A stretch of DNA of 64,000 nt from Lactuca virosa (Eukaryota; Streptophyta; Magnoliopsida; Asterales; Asteraceae), in assembly GCA_928212115.1 (NCBI GenBank), contig CAKMRJ010004445.1, positions 81,344,870-81,408,869 on the forward strand. The letters run 5' to 3'. Position numbers and translations under genes: made by a program. Of the stretch, positions 58,228 to 64,000 are shown piece after piece. The notes below the pieces were generated by a model. It was not told where the DNA came from. It saw nothing but the letters and a program-made list of their open reading frames with translations, and ran no database searches. Within the stretch, counting starts at the first letter, position 1. Each line of letters begins with the position of its first letter.

Positions 58228-59271
58228 TAAGGATGAAAGTGGGTCCAAACCCGGACCGGATGGACCCGGACCCGGAAAACCCGGAACCGGTTAACGGGAT
58301 TTTGTAGAACCGGAAACCGGACCGGTATATAGGAACCGGTTCCGGGTATGGTTCCGGGTAAAGTGGGTCTAGAACCGAAAAACCCAGAAACATCAAAGTG
58401 GGTAGGTTGGAACCGGATAAAGTGGGTTTAGAACCGGAAAACCCGTAAAAACCGGAATTTTTTGGTAATTACTTACTACTTAGTGGGTTGAACTTTGAAA
58501 ATTTTCATATTGATATCCCGACTTTGGGGGACTATATCTCATTGAATATGAAACCAAAATTAACAAAATTATAGTCTAAAATCATGTACAAACTCTAAAA
58601 TACACTCTGAAAAAAACCGCATGTCAATTCGACTTTAAACGAATGAGATATGCATGTGTTAACATTTTCACATAATACACAGTACAAAAACAAATAGCTG
58701 AAAAGTTGAAAATTTTCAGTTTTGATATCCCGACTTCGCAGGACTGTAAATCATTGAATGTTAAACTAAAAATGACAAAATTATAGTCTAAACTCATGTA
58801 CAAACTGTAAACTACAAGTTGGAAAAAACCACATGTCAATCCGACTTCAAACGAATTAGATATGCATGTTTTAAAACTTTCACCGAATACAAAAAAACTG
58901 AAAACTAAAAATTTCCAGCTTTGATATCTCGACTTTCAGGGACTGTAAGTCAATGAATATAAAACTAAAAATAGCAAATTTATAGTCTAAAATCATGTAC
59001 AAACTCTAAACTACATGTTGGAAAAAACCGCAAATCAATCGGAGTTGAAACGAATGTGATACACATCTTTTAAACGTTTCACAAAAACCGGTTCCGGTCC
59101 TAAAAGTGGTTCCGGTTCCAAACATTTGTTCCAGTTTTTAGACCCGGTTTACCCGGACCCGATGCACCCAAAGCCGGAACCCGGATAAAGCCATTTTTTA
59201 AACCCGGAACCGGAACAGGTTCTATATATTTCGGTTCCGGTCCGGTTTTCCGGTTCTAAATCTCATCCCTA
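58228..59271. mobile_element. hAT-type MITE with CCGGAACC ends
   Basis: The ends TAAGGATGAAA and the complement of TAGGGATGAGA, followed by inverted ACCCGGAACCGG-rich arms of about 200 bp, are flanked by GATGGTGT (58220-58227) and GTTGGTGT (59272-59279), an 8-bp duplication with one mismatch. The centre holds three tandem units of about 200 bp. Confidence 0.75.
58490..59095. repeat. About 200-bp tandem repeat, three copies
   Basis: Units start near 58490, 58700 and 58900. Each contains TTGATATC(C/T)CGACTT, TTATAGTCTAAA(A/C)TCATGTAC and GGAAAAAACC or a close variant. Confidence 0.85.
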
Positions 59272-59576
59272 GTTGGTGTCATGTCCGTTAGACAAAAAAT
59301 ATATAAAAAGTTAAAATGTTAATATTAAAACATAATTTTCTTGTCGAAAATTATTTATGTAATATTTTTTATAAAACAAAACTTTTAGTGGCATGTTGAA
59401 TCATATGTCATTAATAGCTATAAATACTAATGACATAAAATGTTAAAAGCCATTAAATATATTAATTTTTTCAATGGCATACAAAAAGTGCCACTAAAAA
59501 ATATGATATAGTGGCACATCAAACATATGTCATTAAAAATGTGTGCCACTGTATGTCATTTTATTTGTAGTGCATC

Positions 59577-59835
59577 TTATGTTGTTTAACCTAACTACCA
59601 CTCAACATCCATACATCACATGTTAACAACCATCAGCTAACACACATCTATCAAATACGAAAAGTGATCCATGAATGATAGTTTATATGGAAACAAGTGA
59701 AGGGTGATTATCTATTTAAATTGTCATTCAAAGTTTACTTTTCACTCTCGATAGATGTGTGTAATTTGATGGTTGTTACCGGGTAATATATGCAGGTTGG
59801 GTGGTAATTAGGTTAAAGAACATAATAAAATATCT
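59577..59835. repeat. Fold-back repeat, about 75-bp arms
   Basis: 59577-59650 (TTATGTTGTTTAACCTAACTA...) and 59750-59835 (...TAATTAGGTTAAAGAACATAA) are inverted copies sharing AACAACCATCA and CACACATCTATC. A spacer of about 100 bp lies between. It may be a small MITE next to the CACTA end. Confidence 0.75.
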
Positions 59836-60059
59836 ATATGTTCAAGAATCGTTGTGTAATGATATTTTCTAATAACATGTGATCATATAACGTCATGCCT
59901 AATAGCAAGTAGACACTTATTGATTGTGTATTAATAAATATTATCAAATCCTGTATTTGTCACGCCTAGCAAGTTACTTCTTACTATGACACCCACAACG
60001 ATATATAGGAGGAACATAAAGACTTTGAAGTGGTTAACAAACAATAGAGAAGTACATAG

Positions 60060-60403
60060 TCAACCATTCTATTCCTAGAAATTAGCTAAAAATGTATTTT
60101 CTTTGTTTATAATAAAAAAATTTATATGTTTATAAATGATTTAATAATAATAATACCCATTAATTCCATAGTAATTTTCAGAAAAGTCCCAATATTTTGT
60201 TTTTTCGGGTAATTTTTAAAAAAATCCTAATATTTTGAGCAAACTAACGAAAAATGACAGAATACTGGCTAAATCTTTGAAACCGGGCAAAAAGGGTTTT
60301 TCGAAATTTTAACCGGTATTCTTTGCTTTTCTGTAAACAAAAATTAATTTGAGACTGTTTCATAAATTAGACTAAAATTATAAGACTTTTCTGAAGATTT
60401 CCC
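60060..60403 (-). repeat. Right terminal inverted repeat of the 54-60 kb element
   Basis: Complement of 54261-54605 with scattered substitutions and small indels. Confidence 0.85.
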
Positions 60404-60435
60404 TAACTTTTATGAAGAATTTCTTCTCATTTAAC

Positions 60436-60523
60436 TATGTTTGATAATGTCTAGCTTTTGTAAGGCAGGAGCCTTTGCTTCTTCTTTCACATAGGCATAA
60501 AATATTGATGGTGCGAGCAACAT
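60436..60523 (-). pseudogene. GST exon-2 start fragment, copy 3 side
   Basis: Reads LLAPSIFYAYVKEEAKAPA then QKLDIIKHS, a paralogue of 49840-49926. Confidence 0.55.
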
Positions 60524-60966
60524 TAGAGAAGGGCTAAATGCAACATACTTTCACTGACTTGTTCATTATAACATCATCCTTTCATTTCTTTCTATTACAT
60601 CATTATATTGTGAAAAAATCTACCCAATTATAGGAATGTCATCTTGATACAAAGCAAACCACAATTATATTTAGGAATGACATTCTTTATATAACTTTTT
60701 TATATACAGTTATTAATTTATTAGTTATCCATTTATAGTTTTAATATTACAAAGGAATATTAGAAATAATCTCTAAGGATAATCTATATAACTAATTATA
60801 AAAAACGATTTAAATATGATAATATATATCTCATATAAATAGACTGAAATTATACTTTTCAAAGTTTAGGGGGGAAATTAGAACTTTATTGATTTCAAAT
60901 TTCATCTTGGATATAATCTTGACGCGGTGGTCGATGTGATAAAGCGACGATAGCTCTGTTTTCGCC

Positions 60967-62191
60967 ATGGAGACAGTGGAAGAAGGTCAAAATCAACCTA
61001 AAATTAGGCGAAAACAGAGAAAATCTGAAAAAATCGTGGTGAAGGGTGAACTCGATTGAATCAGTGCTTTGCCAGATTGCTTGCTTCTTGAAATCCAGTG
61101 TCGTTTACCCACAACAAAAGACTCCATTAGAACAGGTACACTCTCCAAACGATGGAACCATCTTTGGACTTTGGTTCCTAATTTAACTTTTATACATGGT
61201 GGTAGACATACGTGGCCCAATTTCGCGTTATGCGTGGACAAAACCCTAATTCAATGTCGCCAGTTGAAACTTAAGAAATTCCAGGTGTGCTCCCGTTATT
61301 CTAGAGGATTTGTTGGATTTGAATCGCATATCAACAATTGGATTCGTTATGCTCTGAGATGTAATGTTGAAGAGTTTAATTTAACGTTACCTAAAGCGAA
61401 ACGGAAGTTTTTGTTAGATCAATTTTTCTTCATCAACACATGTTTTACTTATCTGAAATTACAGGAGTGCGTATTTACTCCAATTGGAGCGATTAGTTGG
61501 AAAAATCTTAGGAGTTTGTGCATTGCATGTGGTAAGCTAAATGAAGATTTGATTGTAAACATATTATCCGGGAGTCCTTTATTGGAAACTTTGGAGTTGA
61601 AATTTTGCTATGGTTTTAAGAAAATGGATATTATTTCAAAGAGTGTTAAGAAGTTGGTGTTATCTGGATACTTGGATGTTGATAATGCAATCGATGCCCA
61701 TATTATCGAAATTAATGCTCCTTATGTTTTATCACTGACAATCGAAGGTAACCTGAGGTTGTGGAAGCTTTTGTTGCTAAATGTGTCTTCTTTAGTCGAA
61801 GTTTACTTAAATTATGATATTTTCTTCACTTGGGACAAAACACGCGAAGAAACGGAAGACGAGATGTTTAAAGGATTTATACGAAAACTTCGCCACGTTA
61901 AGGAGCTTAAAATTGGGGTTTTCTGCTCTTTGGTATAATTTCTTTTGCTTTCACAATATATGCTTTTGTAAATTTCATATGATCATTAGTTGTATAGTAG
62001 TTTATTGATTATCCTTTGACAAACTTGTTTCAAGTATCCTTCTATTGTCTTCTCAATCAATCAGTGATCCTAATATAATGTCATTTTCACTGTCTTCTCA
62101 TTTGTAGGTTCTTTCTCGTTTGCAAACTAAAGGTTTCATTGTCCCATCAAATATGAAGTTTCCAGTTGTTACTCATAACTACCAACATTAA
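60967..62191 (+). pseudogene. F-box/LRR gene copy 3, nonsense-mutated
   Basis: Same start as copy 2 (METVEEGQNQPKIR at 60967). TGA at 61057-61059 is codon 31, where copy 2 has CGA, just before the F-box. The rest of exon 1 stays open to the GTATAA donor after 61932 (F-box LPDCLLLEIQCRLP, LRR pieces as in copy 2). Exon 2 from 62108 stops at TAA 62189-62191, about 25 codons earlier than copy 2. A product could be made only from a later start, losing the basic N-terminus and part of the F-box, so I call it a recent pseudogene. Confidence 0.82.
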
Positions 62192-62567
62192 GTGATTGAT
62201 GATGCTTTGAGTTCATGCTTATGCAGTTTAGCTAACGTGACTGTTTTCATCTTTTTTTTTCCTGTTTTGTTTATGTAAAGTTTACTTGGATACCCTTCAA
62301 AATATTGATCTTTTCACCTTTTGATATGTGCTTTTTCTATTTAGCCAATGCACTGTTAGTTATTACCCAATGCATTTATTGTAGTTTAGTGGCTTTTTTT
62401 TTGCTCTTAATATATGACGCTTTTCTTTCACTAATGAAGCGTTTAAGATTACTTTAGCAAGGGTTTTAGCAAATTAATTCTTATATATTGTGGTTTAGTT
62501 TTGGTGAGAATTGTGAACTATACAAAGTTAACCCCTGATTCCACATTGAGAATGCAAATGAATTTTA

Positions 62568-63205
62568 CCATATGACTAAAGATTACCAAATGGAAGCAAA
62601 GAACGAACACGGCTTGAGTAGTTGGCCTTCTTTTATGATCCGGGCAGCTGCCCAAATCAGAAAAAAATCATCCTTTCAATGCCAGTGGCCCCTGATGCAA
62701 GCATATGGGGTTCTTTACTTAGTGTTTCCCAAAAAAATGGAGACACCAAGATTGCAGAAAGTGCTTCGAAACGTATAATTAGTTTGAGTTTACATAATTC
62801 GGGATATTATGTTTAGGTATCGAATGTAGATGCTTCTTTACGGAAACCGAATCAAGTTACAAAGGTGTGAAAGTTAATAAAAGCTAAGGGATTTAAAACA
62901 AACGTGGGGCGTAGTTGGTTGGATATTGATGAAAAATTGATGCTTTTAGTAGTGGGGACAAGTGTTTTGAGCAATGCGAAGAGGTTAAGAAGTTGCTTGA
63001 GGAACTTGGTGAGTTAATAGCAAAAAGGGTATATTGGTAATTTGAAATCTGTTTTTCATGATGTTGGAGAGGATGAGAAAAGGGAGAATACTTTGTGTGA
63101 ATAGTGAAAGGCTTGCAATTGCGTTTGGGTTGTTGAAATACGGGACCTGGATACGGGTTTGTAAGGATTGACATATTGTGACTAAGTATATATAAAAAAT
63201 TGAGA
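62568..63205 (+). pseudogene. DYW-type PPR C-terminal fragment, copy 3
   Basis: Paralogue of 52556-53190, with a frameshift early (...AAAQIRKKS against LSMPVAPDASIWGSLLSVS in the next frame), KIAESASKRI, VFHDVGEDEKRENTLC and SERLAIAFGLLKYGTWIRVC. It shares the TGA in place of the DCH cysteine with copy 2. Confidence 0.82.
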
Positions 63206-63444
63206 GCAAATCTAGGTGGTGTGAAAAAAAAATTACGTGATATGTTTAGTTTCTTCTTGTCTTGTCCTGTTGTGTTGTGTTTTCTATCATGTATAATGAA
63301 TGTGATCATACTGAGCGTACAAAATTAGCATCTCTTATTTTTTTTTTTTTCGAAACCAAAATAATAATAACAAAATGTAAGGCATCACAACTCAAAAGTA
63401 TTAGATGATTATTGATTTACCGAGACAATCAATCCTCATCAAAT

Positions 63445-63717
63445 CGTTCACTTACAAAGGGAAAATTGACGCATGGGCCGGAACTTGGTAACCAACTTCT
63501 CACAACCTTGCCAACTTTTTTGAATTATTGGGATACTAGAAAAGTTATCTTTCTATGACACTATAAGTAGAAACTTTCTTTCCATTAAGAGTTTTATACC
63601 ACTTGTTTCTTGAAATATTCCAAGATAATTTGCAATCCATCCAAATGCAAGATCTAAGTATCCAATCGTTTCTCCACAGAAGAATTTCCGTCCATTAAAC
63701 AGTTGCTTATTATTATT
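63445..63717 (-). pseudogene. Tau-class GST exon 2, copy 3, truncated
   Basis: The minus strand reads GRKFFCGETIGYLDLAFGWI, ANYLGIFQETSG and LLMERKFLLIVS-stop-KDNFSS. It has the same TAG for tryptophan as copy 2. The upstream half is cut at 63717 by a Helitron-like end. Confidence 0.8.
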
Positions 63718-63752
63718 ACTAGGTTACAACCCGTGTAATACACGGTGATAGT
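63718..63752 (-). mobile_element. Helitron-like 3' terminus, minus orientation
   Basis: The minus strand reads ACCGTGTATTACACGGGT (hairpin CCGTGT-ATT-ACACGG), then TGTAAC, CTAG and T. The homologous GST copies at 49330 and 53700 lack it, so it is an insertion. The element body would extend past the window end. Confidence 0.55.
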
Positions 63753-64000
63753 AAGTAAATTAACATTAATAATATAAAAACAAAGTAAATAATTAAAATT
63801 TTGCAATTAGTTATTTTAATATAAAAAAATTAGAAACTTCCAAAAGTAATCATCTACATTAAAAAAATTTCACATATTTTTTTATTTTTATAAAAAAATG
63901 AAGTTTCAAAGTCTCAAAATTTGTAATCCTCCATTTCACGCATGAAATTTATTTTATTTGCAAAATTTGTTTTTATGAAAATCTCACACCCAACGGATTT
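63753..64000. other. AT-rich DNA, no feature
   Basis: Probably the interior of the Helitron-like element that starts at 63718; no coding sense is seen. Confidence 0.3.

Larger units (their letters stand above)
54719..59572. mobile_element. CACTA (En/Spm-type) element, non-autonomous
   Basis: The ends are CACTACAAAAAAATATGTC at 54719 and the complement of CACTACAAATAAAATGAC at 59572. Subterminal regions (54735-55080 and 59390-59565) carry many copies of AGTGGCAC/GTGCCACTAAAA in both orientations, as expected of transposase-binding subterminal repeats. The flanking 3-bp sequences (TGT and CAT) do not match, so the target duplication is lost or the end was rearranged. No transposase was recognised; it holds sugar-transporter exons instead. 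Confidence 0.8.
54261..60403. mobile_element. MULE-like element with 350-bp inverted repeats, containing a CACTA element
   Basis: 54261-54605 and 60060-60403 are about 350-bp inverted repeats beginning GGGAAATCT(A/T)CAGAAAAGTC. They are flanked by TAACATTTA (54252-54260) and TAACTTTTA (60404-60412), a 9-bp duplication with one mismatch. Without the inner CACTA insertion the element would be about 1.3 kb. No transposase is seen in the outer part. It lies at the junction of block copies 2 and 3. Confidence 0.8.

Noticed and set aside
54719..59572. A 3-bp target duplication for the CACTA element
   Set aside because: The flanks read TGT and CAT; I could not support a duplication and did not claim one.
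61069..61938. Treating F-box copy 3 as an intact gene from 61069
   Set aside because: That start is a TTG, the homologous ATG is at 60967, and a TGA at codon 31 separates them.

Overview
The base composition, the intron-split gene fragments (GT...AG), and the dense plant-type transposons mark this window as nuclear DNA of a flowering plant. The many LTRs rich in the near-palindrome ACTCG(S)CGAGT and the F-box/LRR tandem copies suggest a composite such as lettuce (Lactuca); that species guess is inference. Almost everything is repeat. The only gene with an intact reading frame is one F-box/LRR gene at 50.9-52.2 kb.

Layout. 1-8030: a minus-strand Ty3/gypsy element (A) that has LTRs, primer site, polypurine tract and a decayed gag, but no recognisable pol. 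8031-9910: LTR debris of three families, two of them head to head. 11.3-16.3 kb: a minus-strand Ty1/copia element (B) with short LTRs and a broken but nearly complete polyprotein. 16.8-17.7 kb: exon fragments of an alanine aminotransferase and of a UDP-glucose 4-epimerase side by side. 18984-20750: a PIF/Harbinger-type element (15-bp inverted ends, TAA target duplication) carrying a decayed SANT/NAM-associated protein gene. 21.5 kb: a Helitron-like 3' end.

21.85-63.7 kb: an ancestral block duplicated in tandem three times. The block consists of an F-box/LRR gene (+), the C-terminal end of a DYW-type PPR gene (+), and exon 2 of a tau-class glutathione S-transferase (-). Copy 1 (about 21.85-26.27 plus 48.86-49.9 kb) has been split by a MULE (22046-24637), by a small Helitron-like insert (24888-25160), and by about 22.6 kb of nested retroelements. 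Copy 2 (about 49.8-54.25 kb) holds the intact F-box gene and a small MITE. Copy 3 (about 60.4-63.7 kb) is a pseudogene set. A 6.1-kb inverted-repeat element (54261-60403) sits at the copy 2/copy 3 boundary. It contains a CACTA-type element, which holds exon fragments of an ERD6-like sugar transporter and hAT-type MITEs.

The nest at 26.27-47.5 kb is four deep: copia C (+) contains a gypsy D LTR (+); that LTR contains gypsy E (-), with a perfect TATGG target duplication; one LTR of E contains copia F (-). A later deletion removed one end of copia F and part of gypsy E, and fused the two coding regions.

I found no previously undescribed functional system. The value of the window is a well-ordered history of insertions, captures, duplications and deletions that can be read from target duplications and paralogous empty sites.
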